Shown here: one piece after another, positions 1 through 58,890 of the stretch | Layout: the number at the start of each line of letters is the position of its first letter | Numbering within the stretch: position 1 is the first letter of the stretch | Assembly: GCA_914767715.1 (NCBI GenBank) | Contig: OU612065.1 | Location: 1,056,001-1,116,000, forward strand | Length of the DNA: 60,000 nt | Source of the DNA: Membranipora membranacea | Taxonomy: Eukaryota; Bryozoa; Gymnolaemata; Cheilostomatida; Membraniporidae | Direction: 5' to 3' | Translations under genes and position numbers: made by a program | The notes under the pieces: model-generated | Told to the model about the DNA's origin: nothing | Database searches by the model: none | What the model saw: only the letters and a program-made list of their open reading frames with translations

Positions 1-20275
<20,275 letters not shown>

Positions 20276-20633
20276 TGTATAAAGTCATAATACTTGCAGG
20301 CGTCTTAAAATAGTATAAATAAAGCCTGCATGCCGGGATTAAGGTGTTTTTACAAGTTCAGAATGTAAGTCAGTTTTTCATTTTGGTCTCTTCAGTTTTT
20401 GTTTTACAGTCCCACAATGCACTGCAGACAACGAGCAATATTTTGTCTGTTTTCACTGACAATAGACCCAAATTGATAATGGTTTAAAGATCGGCCTGAA
20501 TTTGTGTCTATTCACGCTTTCCGGTCATTGAACCATTGTATCTTGTTTGAAAGTCTGCAAGGGGATATATTACTAGAAGAATACACTAAAATTTTGACTC
20601 ACATCATAGTACATTGCTCATACACCCTGAAAA
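20276..20633. promoter_or_regulatory. Divergent (probably bidirectional) promoter of DOT1L and C1QBP
   Basis: Only 358 bp separate the DOT1L start codon (minus strand, 20275) from the C1QBP start codon (plus strand, 20634), so both 5' UTRs and core promoters must lie here unless upstream non-coding exons exist. No TATA box is obvious at a sensible position. A near-consensus ZNF143/Staf motif lies in the middle (20409-20426). Shared control is inferred from spacing and motif only. Confidence 0.75.
20409..20426 (+). promoter_or_regulatory. Candidate ZNF143/Staf binding site
   Basis: The sequence GTCCCACAATGCACTGCA matches the published Staf/ZNF143 consensus YWCCCRNMATSCMYYRCR at 17 of 18 positions; only the first base differs. 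This factor is known to be enriched at TATA-less and bidirectional promoters of animals, which fits the location between two divergent start codons. Confidence 0.65.
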
Positions 20634-23265
20634 ATGGCCCAACTGCAAAAACTTGTTCATTCTGCAATGAGGAAAATGAAACCTCTCTCAGACCTGACCA
20701 CTCTGAGTTCCAAGCAATTAAGTTCATTTAGTACCTGTTGCAGAATAATAACACAGCACAACAACACTAACAGCAGCACTGCTGCTCCTACAACTGCTAT
20801 TTTGTCACGGCTCATCACACTTAACTCCAAAAATAATCCAGGAGTTCCATTGAGATGTCAACGATTTTCACACAGCAAAAGTCAAGGTAATGACTGAGGT
20901 TGTTTTTTCCTAAACCTTGCAGTAATAATGTTTACCTGCAGTAAATTGTGTAACCAGTCCATTACCATGCGTACAGGTGAGCTTATATATACATATATTG
21001 TGATAAACCTATATGTTCATTATGTAATGGTGACTCACATTCTGACAACATCTCTCCCCTCAAGTTACCCCCAATGCTCATAAAACTGGTTTAATTTAAT
21101 ATCCCATGTGCCTCGAACTGGCTCCTAGGATTAATAATTAATTGGGAAGTAAGTAAGGTTTGCAATTCTAATTGATTAATTGCATCAAGTCAGTCCTTCT
21201 TGATCGAATTGGCCTACTACAGTAATAACATAATATTCTTACCTCAATCACACTATTTGTCTTGGTCGCTATGAAGAGACAATGTGTCCTTTAGGCCTAC
21301 AGTGTATTATCCACCTCCCTTGTTGTGGAAAAACTGCTTGCCGACCCGTTACTGTGGGAAAATCTACAGATACTAGAAGTAACTGTTTTATGAAATGGAT
21401 TTAGCAAGTCTATAGATAGGATGCTGCCCGCTTCGCTCAACATGTGAATGCAATTTATCAGGCTGAATATGGGTTGCCTATTTTGTACCAGTCCTATAAT
21501 GTTGACAATGATATTTTCTATTTGTTCAGGAGAAACCCAGTTTTTGGAATTCTTGGAGCAAGAAATCACAGCAGAGAAAGAAGAGTCAAAAGATCTTCCA
21601 ACCATCTCTGGGTTTGATGTATCTACAAAAGGACCTGATGTCAAATTAACAAAAACTATCGGCAGTGAACAGTAAGAGTATACCAAAGTTAGATTTCATA
21701 CGGAACTGCTAGTATAGAACAAGAGGTTACTCGATAATTTAACTCATCTTCTTTTAGAGGCCTTTCCATAGAATGTCAATCAGGTTGTGCAATGGCAATA
21801 ACCCATTATTTCCTCAATACATTTAATGGTTCTAAGCTGTTGATAATAATGCGTCTCTCAATTAAATTATATATATAAATTGTTTATAATTTAGAATTTA
21901 TAATATTGATTTCGTTTCAGTGTGACTGTTGAGTTTAACATCACAGACTCTGTCAGCTCTGAAAGTGATATAGAGGACTCCATGCTAGAGGAAGATAATC
22001 CAGGCCTTCCGTCGGTAAGGACCAGCGTAAGCATTGGATTGGAAAGGATATTTCGTTTCACTTCATTAATAAACTCTCCAGTGCTTTATTTCATCTGTAC
22101 CTCCTGTTTTTGCTGGTCACATGTCATTGATCCCTATAGTTAGTTCTCCACTTAGATATTGCATGATGAATCCTTGATTTTGTATCGTGTTGAACTATTT
22201 ATGATCACTGACAGGCTCTATCTCCTTGTGTTATTGTTGTTACAAATCAAACCTTTATCTGACTTAGGAGTTATTCTCTCATGACCATAACCTGCTGCGA
22301 GACTACCTATGTACATGTAGGAAGTCATTGCTCATGGTCTAGGTTGGTTAGTGATGTTTACCATTCTCTGCGTAAAACCTCATCAATGCAATGTCCTCTT
22401 CATGATAAAATTATACAGAAATATTTTTTACTAAGATTTTAATAAATTGAAATAATGTAAGTTGAGTTTTTGTTGATGTAGATGATGTCCCTACCTGATT
22501 TTACTGTGACTTTATCGAAAGAAGGCAGCTCACAGAAACTGGCCATGAGATGTTCATTCAGACTAGAGATTGACCAGCAGCTGCCGGAAGGTAAGATGTT
22601 ACCATGTAGTTATTCTGACCAGACTTACAATTGGTCTGTCTTCCATGATAGACCATCATTGACCAGCCATTTAATTATTGCTTAGCATCATAGGAATGAC
22701 ATAGGACAGCGAATGATACTGGATATTTTTAGATGAGAAGGATCGATTTGACATAATGGAGCTAGCCATGTTATATGGTGACTGGACGGAGAAGATGTAC
22801 TCAGTAAATGGTGACCTATTAGACGCGGTAAGTAGTGGCAGAGGTCATGTGTAAAGCACAGAGAGTACATGTCCCCTATCCTTGTCCTGTATCCATGTCG
22901 TCAAGTTACTGTGGTCATACAAGTTTTAACAAAAATCTTATTAATGAGAAATACAATCTGTAAACAGGATAAAATTTATAATTCATGTGCCTTGGGATTA
23001 TAAATCAAATAAAAAATTATGGCGAATAAATCTAAATAGTTGATAAGAGGTCAATCAAAACCTGTGACGCTCACATGAGGTTTGTGTATTTGTTGTTTAT
23101 TTGTTGTTTGTATAGAATATGTATGATATGCTGATGCTTATGATGGAGGAGAGAGGTATAAACCATCAGCTCTTCAGTGAGGAACTACAATCATTCAGTA
23201 CGCAGCATGAACATGATCAATATGTGAACCTGCTTCAATCTCTTAAAGATTTTGTCAAGGCTTAA
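20634..23265 (+). CDS. C1QBP: C1QBP / p32 / MAM33-family mitochondrial matrix protein
   Basis: Complete six-exon gene: 20634-20886, 21530-21671, 21921-22014, 22482-22590, 22733-22827, 23116-23265. Phases agree and total 843 nt, 280 aa (human 282). The first 80 or so residues are Ser/Thr/Arg-rich with few acids, as expected for a mitochondrial presequence. The mature part shows family features: FLEFLEQEITAEKE near its start, an acidic loop (SVSSESDIEDSMLEEDNPG), FTVTLSKEGSSQKLAMRCSF for the central beta strands, and DMLMLMMEERGINHQLFSEE with QYVNLLQSLKDFVKA at the C-terminus, equivalent to human DHLMDFLADRGVDNTFADEL. The family forms acidic doughnut-shaped trimers in the mitochondrial matrix that support translation and ribosome assembly. 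It is divergently paired with DOT1L. Confidence 0.95.
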
Positions 23266-23540
23266 GGCCTACGGCTTAGCTGTACTGCCCAGCGGAAATG
23301 AGGGAGTTAGACTCATAAATCCATGTACGGTAATGTTATGTTTCACAAAAAGATACATGACATAACGTCTATAAAAATAACACAAAAATCAGCGGTTTTT
23401 TGTTTAATCTCTTTGTGTGTTCAGTTTCAATAATCAAACATTCATTTCTGTGGATTGAATTTACTGACAAGAAAATTTGGCCATTCTCGCTCTTAACATA
23501 GGTTTGTTATGTTGGCTCAAATCAAGTATCCATAAGTGAA

Positions 23541-23546
23541 AATAAA
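23541..23546 (+). terminator. Possible C1QBP polyadenylation signal (AATAAA)
   Basis: Canonical AATAAA about 275 bp after the C1QBP stop codon. It is placed by motif only; other AT-rich hexamers occur nearby. Confidence 0.4.
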
Positions 23547-24116
23547 GCACAGATATGAATTAGGAATTAGAATACACCTTGTCAATTTGCGCACTAAGCA
23601 AAATCGAGTTCTCCCTGCGCATGTTTCTATAATATATTAATTGGTGCACGTTTATTGTGGATTCTTGTATGTGACTAGTGAAAAAAACTATTGACTAAGA
23701 AGTTCTTGAAGAAAAATGAAAACTAATTATTACTTTATCTACTGACCCTTTAAAGACTGCGGAATACTCCAAAAAAGAGAATACAATTAGAAAAACAAAA
23801 TCTGCAACAGATTGACATCAACAATAAATTTTATATTTTGAGCAAATGAGGTTTCCAGAGCTGATATGGGGGTTTTGAGAGATTTTTTCGAGAAGAAAAT
23901 GGTTTGGAATTCCTACTGAACTTATGGCAAAGGGTCGAAGAGGCCTATTATTACTAAAGGATTATCAGCTTCATAATTGAGGATAATCACATAAATAAAA
24001 GATTCCTTCCTTTGTTTGCTGATAATTAGGCCACAAGTATAATAATAATTGGTAGAAAAGAGGGCTTATCACTGTTTCTATAAACACTAAATCTGTCTAT
24101 AATAGAGGGACTATGT
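23547..24116. other. Intergenic, nothing recognised
   Basis: AT-rich spacer between the convergent 3' ends of C1QBP and the minus-strand secreted-peptide gene. No ORF, RNA gene or repeat is recognised. Confidence 0.6.
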
Positions 24117-24654
24117 CTATGACAGCTCAGGACAGTCTGGTACTTCTCCGTATTCATCAGCGTTTATAACACACTGTTTGACACTGTACACACATCCAGC
24201 TAGAAATCTCTCAATACAGGCAAACATGGGGCTCCCGCTAACCTCACGTCTGCTGCGTTGTTTTGTTGACTTGTATTTATGCATGCGACGGACAGGATGA
24301 GTGCTCAGATGAAATGTTTCACTTTTAACCATTTTCTTCTGTATACTGCTGCCAAACTGTAGAGAGGATAAATCCATCAAGTCTTTAGGGCCACTCGTCA
24401 AAACCTTAAAAAAATGAAAATAAAATTATACATACATGAAAACAAACAGCTGAAAATGTAATCATTATCTGCATTATAAAGCGCACTCCATAAAATGATA
24501 CTTGAAATTTAAATTTAAGGTAATGTCAAAGTGTTGGATATACATTTTCAATTTAACCACCTACCTCATTCAGAGGTAATGCGTCAGTTGTAGCATAAAC
24601 CAAAAAGCTCAACACCAATAATTCTAACAAGCAGTGATATCTCTCCAGCTGCAT
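24117..24654 (-). CDS. Secreted cysteine-containing peptide precursor, unidentified
   Basis: Two exons (24654-24565 and 24404-24117) join in phase 0 to give 125 aa. Residues 1 to about 24 form a good signal peptide (charged MQLER, hydrophobic LLELLVLSFLVYA, likely cut near TTDA). The middle is rich in Lys, Arg, Ser and His and carries possible dibasic/furin sites (KK, RR, QRSRR). After RSRR comes a 41-residue tail, starting EVSGSPMFACIERFLAGC, with four cysteines spaced C-x7-C-x6-C-x12-C. This signal peptide, basic pro-region and Cys-rich tail layout is typical of peptide hormones or other small secreted ligands. I do not recognise the family. The donor (GAG|GTAGGT) is sound; the acceptor (TTTTTTTAAG) is weaker but plausible. 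An additional 5' UTR exon is possible. Confidence 0.68.
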
Positions 24655-27617
24655 GGTTTTAAAGTTGTAAACTCCCCACAGAAATATTTATAAAAGCAGT
24701 TGAAATCTAGGTTGATGAATGAGTTGATTACTATGCTCAGGTCATTCTTATACCTTCTGGAACAGTGGATATTATATGTTGAATAATACCATACTGGTAT
24801 TTCTAATTGGTTCAGGTGTACAGGTTGCAAAGTATGAATGTACAACTTGGGGCTTTTTTGCTTTGTATAATGGGGCTGATTCTAGAGAATCAATGACCTC
24901 TGTCATCTATAAATAAATGTCATAGCTAAAAATATAAGACAGGTCATAATTAATAAAATACGATCTCTGCTTCGTATTATCTTTAAGAAATCATATCAAA
25001 TCAAGCTTGGATCAAAATACCCAATCACAGTCTATGGGAGAAAGTGAGAGCGCTACAAAGATTTCATAAATTAAGTTTAAAAGGTCATGTAATCTTCTCA
25101 CTGCAGTCTAAATATTGAGAGAATGTATCAAGTGTCAACTTTTGAAACGTGAGGTTATGATCCATCAAACTGTCTTCTCGGATAACATAAATATTTGAAA
25201 TTATAATTATTATCATCATTAATCTAGATGATTATTATTATCACCATTATACTGAGGACCGGGTGGAAAGGCATGATTATAATATATAATATTTTTGTAT
25301 TATCAGAGCGAAAAAAAACACCCATATCATATTATGTAAGGAAACAGATTGTATTTTATAGTCCTTGGAAAAAGTGCCCCCCCTTTATTCCTCCAAAGAG
25401 ATAATCTCATGTTGTTTAGTGCTGATTGAATACCATATGCTTACAATTCAAGCATCGGGGAGGGGGAGGGGGTACACAGAAGAAGAAAAAACTACGACTG
25501 CCTAAGATTATTAATGCGCTCAACGGGTTTTCTAGTAAGTACATTATTTTGAATCACGTGCTGATCTAACTTAGCCATTCCATTGAAATGTGTCAATCAA
25601 TTGATGTAGTATGTTTCTTATCATTTTCTAGCTGCCGTTAGATCATAGGAATCCCTCCTACAACTCGCCGGTAATAACCCATGTACAGTAAGCATGCTCG
25701 GATATCATACCCAAATTCAATGTAATTACCTGCAGTTTTTTATCGGTCACTCAAATACAGTATTACAAGAATTACATTCTGCTACTATGTTAATTGTCCT
25801 AGCAGCAAAAATCATTTCACAATACAATTAAATTAAAATTTAGGCCAGACGTCATCAAAATTCCATGTAAATCAACCAAGTAGACTCAAAAATCACTGTA
25901 TCAAATTTCTAAAAATAGGTATTATGATGATCAGAAGTCGGGAAAAATGAGACAAATAATTGAACTGAAATTCTCTTTCAAGCTTACTTTATTTTATCGG
26001 CGAATTGCACATTTTTGTCTATAAAGATTGTTGATATAAATTTTAATTTTTACTCTACAGGACATCTATTTCAAAGAATTAGTTTGTTGGCATTGTTGTT
26101 CGCCTCTGCAGTTACGTAATATAAAATAATGAAATTAACTCTGATTTTATTTTAGCTGTTAATTGCATTGATGGAGACAGAGTGTGTCTGTAAATGTTAC
26201 CACTAATAATGTGACACATTAACTTACTATTTCCTGAGACCCACATACACAGACAGACAGACAGGAGGTGGACTAATGATTAAACATGCAACCACTCTAT
26301 CAATGCGCTTAATTGTGCAATGCTTCATTAAATGAGGGAGTTATTGTGGGTTGCTGCTCGTCAGGCCATGGATAAGATATTGGTCTATGATGCATAAATT
26401 TTTTGTACATATTAATCATAATTTTTAAGCATGTCTTACTTAGAAAACGCTCAGACAACTGTAATGAGCCACAGAGGAGGAAGAGAATAAACCTATGCTG
26501 TATTAAACCCATACAATATAACTACAATACAACTACACATTGATATGAATGTATATCAGTGCAACTACACATTACATCCCACTGAATATGAATCACAGCA
26601 TATGGTCCGGTAACATAGACACTGACCTTGGACATTGTTATATACCTGAGACCTTGAGAATCTCAGTACAGGCTGGCATTAGCCTGTCTCAGTCAAAGCC
26701 TCATGAAAGTAATAACAAAAACAAGTGGGTGCAAAAAATAGTGTAACTGAAATATTAACTATTATGTGTTGAAAGTATAATTGGTTAATTGTTCCATTAA
26801 AAAATTTAATTAAAAAATATTTAAGTTACAATGAACGATTGCTGCCTAATGAAATATCAGATAGAAATGCACTTTTAATTGAATAATGTAAGAATATTGG
26901 TGTTAACAGTTATAGTATTCATCGCACCATTCACCTCAGATTTAAAGTTTGCACTTTAATAATTTATAGAACTATCATGACTCAGAAGATATTAGATGAT
27001 TGTAACACTGAGTGCTGGTGGTTCGGCTTTCAACTTTTTTTTGGATCACAATATTATTCTTTTAAACTTTATCAAATTATATGCCAAGGTAAGCTGCATT
27101 GAAGCATGTTGTCTGTGATTCATGTGACTTTGTGTAGTGTTTGCAAACAGCAAGGTGACTGACACAATGATTTTACTAATACGAATCATTACCGCTGTCT
27201 CATGCAGTCATTCACCTTTTCTCGCCAACACCCACTAAGGCATATTTTGGGTTCTGTATCCAATAAAGCGTTAGTTATATAGTTATACCTAGGAAGTGAT
27301 ATCCGGATGGCGTATCGGATGTGATTCACTAAATGTTTATTGTAATAATAGGCGTACTTTAAAGCTGAGTTATAATGAAAAAAATAATATTTTTTCATGT
27401 GTTCGCCAATCTAGTGTCCCTTCCTCTGCAATCGGTTCATCTAAGATGTGAATCATCGCTGATCGGGTGACAAAGTTTTGTATAACAATAACCAGAGCAA
27501 GGTCAACACACAAAAATCTCTATTTTTTGTCCAGCATTTACAAAATGCACATGAAATTATTCCAAACTTGCTCATAGCTTTATAAACTAACTTTGTCGCT
27601 TCACAAATTTATCATAC
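24655..27617. other. Intergenic AT-rich region
   Basis: About 3 kb upstream of the secreted-peptide gene. I see short AT-rich tracts, a TTATTATTA-like simple sequence near 25205-25240 and a G-rich run (GGGGAGGGGGAGGGGG) near 25457-25472. Open frames here are short and lack domain similarity or convincing splice-site partners. Confidence 0.55.
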
Positions 27618-27978
27618 CTACTCCGTTTTTCTCACTGCAGTAAGTGAAGTGTAGGTGTCGGTATTTTGTTGAGGATTGTGAATCTCCTCACCAGTGAAGA
27701 ATAATTGGGCTATGGTCTCAACTCTACCTGGCTTCTTACCAACTGCTGACGGAACACAAATGAAGAGAACATGTATATGCATTATTTATAAAGGTCGTGT
27801 TAAATTATTTGTATTAAAACTGACATTTTCTTCAAAAGTAATTTGCGAAACATTAAATATATATAAATAAAAATAACAACAAATTATGTGGATGAGAATA
27901 ATAAAATAATATATTTATCACAAACTTATGCGACATACCTACTTTTTTGTGAGGACTTGAATTATTCGTCTTGGTCAT
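27618..27978 (-). CDS. Tentative two-exon small protein, unidentified
   Basis: A minus-strand ATG at 27976-27978 opens a 40-nt exon (27978-27939, MTKTNNSSPHKKV) ending at AG|GTATGT. A CAG acceptor at 27743 starts a second exon (27742-27618) in matching phase, beginning VGKKPGRVETIAQLFFTGEE and ending TAVRKTE before a TAG stop. The product is 54 aa with no recognised domain. Support is limited to in-phase splice sites and a composition that looks protein-like. It could also be the 5' end of a longer gene using the internal GCA|GTGAGA donor. Confidence 0.33.
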
Positions 27979-29695
27979 AATTTGTTATTCCTTTTTGCTA
28001 GATAAGAGTGTGATTGCTAAAATCAAGTTTTTTCCCTGGCTGTTTGTAATTCAGCCTTTCAATCACTGAATTTGGTGTGAAAGATATGAAGCTGGGACAG
28101 TTTGAGCTTTCCTGCTTAGTTTGGATATTGCATATTAGAACACCAATAATTCAAGTGAATGATAGCGTTGTTTATTAAATGATCAATTACCACTTCCACA
28201 TGATCAATATTCATAAAGATTTATGAAATGAGGAGGTCAGTTTTAATCTTTCTCTATGCATTGAACATCATTGACCAGGTAAATATAAGATATCGATCCT
28301 TTACAGTCTACAGCTAACCGAGCAATTTTGTTTGTTTATCATGATTCCAGACTTGTTCTAACTTTGTAAGCCTGGAAAGCTATCATGTAATCGGTTAAGT
28401 GGTTACGTCTTTTAATCCAACATAACATTTCATATGATTTTTACTTTTATTAATGACATCCTAATATTATTATGTCCCATTCCTTGAGTTACATGAATAA
28501 CTTGTTTTTATACACTATTGACCTTGGTAAACTTGGCTTTACTTCTCTGACAGACCAGATCGTATTGACACCTGGTGACCTGGATTTTTCCCAACAAACG
28601 TCACTCACAAAAAAGTGGAAAAATAATGAGGATAGTTTTATGTTTAAGTTGATTGCCCCTTTACAAACAAAGAAACATGGTTTCTGCGAGAGTTTCAATA
28701 AAATCTTATCTTATCTAGTCCTAAATCAGGATTATTGGACATTATTCTTTGAATGTGTAAGGAAATTATTCAACCAAATTTAATATTCCTAATGTTTGGC
28801 AAATCAGTAAGTTGATTTAGGACAATATTAATCCACGAGAAAGAAAATATTTTTATCTGACCTGACGTAGGATGCATGGTTGAAATGATTGCATCGTGTG
28901 ATGGGACTTTCAGCATAGAGTTATTACAGGATTATAGGCCTATATTTTTCTAGATGCTATTCACATTATATATTGTAATCAATCTTTGGTGTAATATTGC
29001 CAACTTGACACCTTTGGGCCCATACTGGAACAAGCTTAGATTGATTACCAATATCATCAAATTATCACAAGAAAACTGAGAAAACATCAAGCGCCTAGAT
29101 TTAAGCCGGCATTAGTTTCTAGAAAGTTGTGCCCACTTTTTTACAAAGAGCATAACTTCAACCTATAGGTTGTAAGATCGGGTATTAAGCTGGTAGTGTT
29201 CTACTAAGGAATGCTCTCAGCCTAGAGTATGGTAAATCAACAATGCGAGAAATAGTCCAATTCATTATTTTTACTTTGTATTTTGATTTGATTGAGGTGC
29301 TAATGACACTTTTGCTTTCTTAGCATGCAAAATTCTATAAAATACAGAGTCAAAAAAGTCATACAGATTTCATAGTCGGATTGTTTCTACAGGACGGAGC
29401 AGAATAAAAACTACAATAAAGAGGTTATGTTTGGCAGGAATGGTCACGTCTACAATACACAATATACCACACACAAATATACTTGATATAATACTATCCT
29501 GATAGCAAAATGCTTCTGTATAAAAATAAATATTTAACTGTTATAATAGAGTATTGCAATTCTAACTTGTGGACAATGCAAAAGATATCAATGGTGGTGA
29601 ATGAGCAATTTAAATAATAAATCATTGGAGCTGTTGCTAACCCTTAGATATGTAGTGCATCATGAATGGTCGGTAGTTACTTGTATGAAGTTCTC
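27979..29695. other. Intergenic / PTPN13 3' flank
   Basis: Holds the PTPN13 3' UTR at its right end. I see no further gene. An open frame at 28472-28783 on the plus strand lacks any recognisable feature. A TATATG-rich simple repeat (about 29790-29840) lies just outside, within the last PTPN13 intron. Confidence 0.55.
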
Positions 29696-55832
<26,137 letters not shown>

Positions 55833-58800
55833 CCTTAGCCAATCCGTACAAGCTGCAAATAACATAAGGGCTATCACAAGACTGACAGATTCAATATGTC
55901 AAGGTATATCTAAGATTTGGGCTCAACAGAACTTTTTACTGGGCACTTACCATTTGATTCCCATTATCATTAGCTGTGCATAGTAGGGGAAAGATATTAA
56001 GCATAACTGTTCATGCTCACCGACACCATATAACTGACTTTGTATATTGCAACAGCGTGACTAGTTACCGGTTTAGACATGCTGATGCCGCAGGGCTGGA
56101 CCCTTATAGGCCGTATTCAAACCACATGAGATCCTGGCGTACTTTTCTATACATATATAAATATATACTGGTATCCTCTGCTTTGGCCTGGTGCTGGTTA
56201 TACATGACAAGTGCCTGGGATCGTAAGCAGAGAAAATACTCCACATGTCTACTGTAAAGCTGGGGGGGGGGGGGGGGTTCAAACAGTACAAGATATGGCA
56301 TGCTGGCCTGATGTCATGTTACAGCAGACATGTGCAGTATTATACTTGGCCCACCTTTTGACCAACCACCCTCAAAGCACATGAACATCTGGCTCAAGAT
56401 TTCTGTATTTCTTATGCATTCTGTTACAAAATCCATTCCATGTGGTTACCTTAGTGGTTTAAGATGTACAGTAGATGATGATGATTTCATTATGACAGTA
56501 ATGAGTAACAGCGTGAGTGAGTAAGTAAGTAACTCACTCCCAGCTTCAACATAACAGCAGGCCTGGTACTTTGTCTAGGGAGAATGGAATGGAATTCTCC
56601 CTGCTTTGTCTAATTACACTTTCTATCTTACCTTTAAGAGAGAAACATATGCCTCAATATATTGCATATCATGTCATAATCTATGCTCTGATTTATCCTT
56701 ATAGGTTCAACAGTGGCATTTACCAGACATGCCTGGATGTGAAGTAAAAAAATGCCTCCTTGTTTAATTCAATTTCAGATTTGTATACTCAAAGGAAATC
56801 TCGCAGAACAAATCTCCCTGGTCCTCATTGGCTATTCAGCTCTCATGATGAGATTCTATTGGATAAAAATATTAAATATTATGGTCCTAAAAGACAAAAA
56901 TGCAGGTAAAGACTTACGAATATAGAGCATTCTGCGCATTCTCAGCTCTGGGCATGAGCTGCCCAGTCAGATCACGAGAGTCAGTATGATATAGCGTGTT
57001 TATTATTCCATACTGACTCTCGTGATCTGACTGAGCATGCGCAGAATGTTATTATTCTGCAGTGCAGATAAACATTTTTAGCTGAAAGCAGACAACGCCC
57101 TTTTCTGTTCATAACTATCACACCTTTCTTACATTTGTATGTGAGCAAAAGACATCTGTGTTCTCATCTACAGTCATCTAGTCTAGGCCTAACCGAGGAG
57201 TTATTCGCTCCTTGGCATAGTGTAGCTTGTCAAAACAGGCTAACATAAGGCCTAGAGGCAGCAGGGAGAATGGAGGCAGTTATACAACTTATTAGACTGT
57301 ATGTTGACTGTTGTTTTCACATGAAGCCAAAAGGACCTCCAAAGCTGATGATCGGTTTGTTATGGCATATCATGATGGGTGGTTCTAATCACCATCATAC
57401 TTGTATGCCTCTTCATCCTCCTCTTCCTTTTCTCATGCATGTGTGACCTCGTTTTAACACTTGCATGAGCCAACATGGGTAGTACTTTGGCAAGAAGTAG
57501 TGCGTGTATGTGTTGCCTTTTTCCCCCAACCCACCAATCAGAGCCAACGCATTTACTATGCACATGGACAAAAATGTTATGTTTATGTCCATATGGCAGT
57601 ATCTTTTCGTGACACGAAGGAGTATAGTGAATTATCCTGGGCAGGCCGTCTGGGGTAGGAGGGTCAAGTATGAACCATGAGAAAAATTCTTCTGTCTTAA
57701 AGCTGATTAGGATTAATGGCGTTAAATCTCAAATATAATCCAAGTTATATTGATGAGACAAAGCTCATAATTTGAATCTATTCTATAATTTGGTCAGAGA
57801 GCGCTCTTAACTTCCGCAGGTTCATATGCAACTTGTTCACGTGTACAGTTCAATCTGATGACAAATGATAAATTTTTCTGTAATCTCTTCATATCTTAAT
57901 TTTCAATATTTTGTGATATTTCATAATGAATATTGTATATTCAATAATCTTACCTTATAATAGTAGTGTCAGACCAGAAAGTTGGAGACAACTCTTCGGT
58001 GTCACAATATAACATTTATTGGGGTGTAGGCAGTTATTATCATATCCATTTGTTATGACTGCTCAACTTTTACATATTATGATGATATACTCGACTAATG
58101 TGCACTATCAATGACATGCACATCCATAGACATTTTTTGGGTGTCATGTGTAATCAAGATTAAATAGTTCTGTGCATGAATAGCTTTGAGAGTGAGGTAT
58201 TACCTTACACCTCTAAGCAGAGCTTTCTGTCATGTTTATACTTGTATGGAAGAAATAACACTTTCTCCTCAAATCTTCATTCGTGGCTGGTTGAAATAAT
58301 TATTAAGTTCATCGTGAGCAAATACACGTGTATTGTCAAACATGATCACTGTTGTGAGCTGGAAAATATGCTCACATGCGTATAAAAAAGAATCTATCAG
58401 AATGATTATAACAAACTTGGCCATTGAATAAAAGCTACAATCGAAGTACAAAATAAGTTTTGCTGGACGGAATGCATATAAGTAAGCAATAATGAGTAAA
58501 AACACAATCTCAAAGCAGGAAACACAATGTAAAAGGATTTCTGGATCTACTTTCTTGCCGGTAGCTATGATTAAATGACGCTGTCTATGACTGTCGGGTA
58601 TGAGCAGATAGTATATAGTGAGCTGTTCTAACAGTAACAGCATAATCAGAGTAATGAGCAGTATTCAGTCATCTATAAGCTAAATCTACCTGCAAGATGT
58701 CTAAGAAATTATCAGTCAATGGCTGTGTTTACGTCTGAGCTTTGCATAAAACAGTCCTGAAAAGAAGAAGGCTATCAGCTATCCTTTAGCTCTTTTGTCT

Positions 58801-58890
58801 CATATGTTGGTACTGCTTCTCATCGTATGTACAGTAGATTTCCCTCCTGAAAACCCACCAATCTTCTCTCGCTCATACCGTGAACGTTTG
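55833..58890. other. Intergenic region upstream of PTPN13
   Basis: Three kilobases containing the presumed PTPN13 promoter and 5' UTR and the 3' UTR of the coiled-coil gene. I see a poly-G run (about 56261-56278), a short palindrome around GGAGAATGGAATGGAATTCTCC (near 56580), and the hairpin element at 56928-57048. No convincing coding exon was found. Confidence 0.55.
56928..57048. repeat. Long imperfect hairpin (fold-back/MITE-like element)
   Basis: Inner arms at 56964-56988 and 57009-57033 are perfect 25-bp inverted copies (each arm contains CAGATCACGAGAGTCAG or its complement) around a 20-bp AT-rich loop. Outer arms at 56928-56939 and 57037-57048 are perfect 12-bp inverted copies (CATTCTGCGCAT / ATGCGCAGAATG). 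The left arm has about 21 unpaired bases between the two stems. No transposase is present. Confidence 0.9.

Noticed and set aside
20504-20731. Plus-strand frame overlapping the C1QBP start
   Set aside because: Wrong frame relative to the clear C1QBP start at 20634 and its in-phase exon 2.
28472-28783. 103-codon plus-strand frame starting MSHSLSYMNNLFLYTIDLGK
   Set aside because: Isolated intergenic frame; no homology recognised, no promoter or splice evidence.
55833-55877. Upstream ATG giving MIALMLFAACTDWLR before the PTPN13 start
   Set aside because: The downstream ATG at 55832 aligns with the vertebrate PTPN13 N-terminus; the upstream extension has no counterpart.
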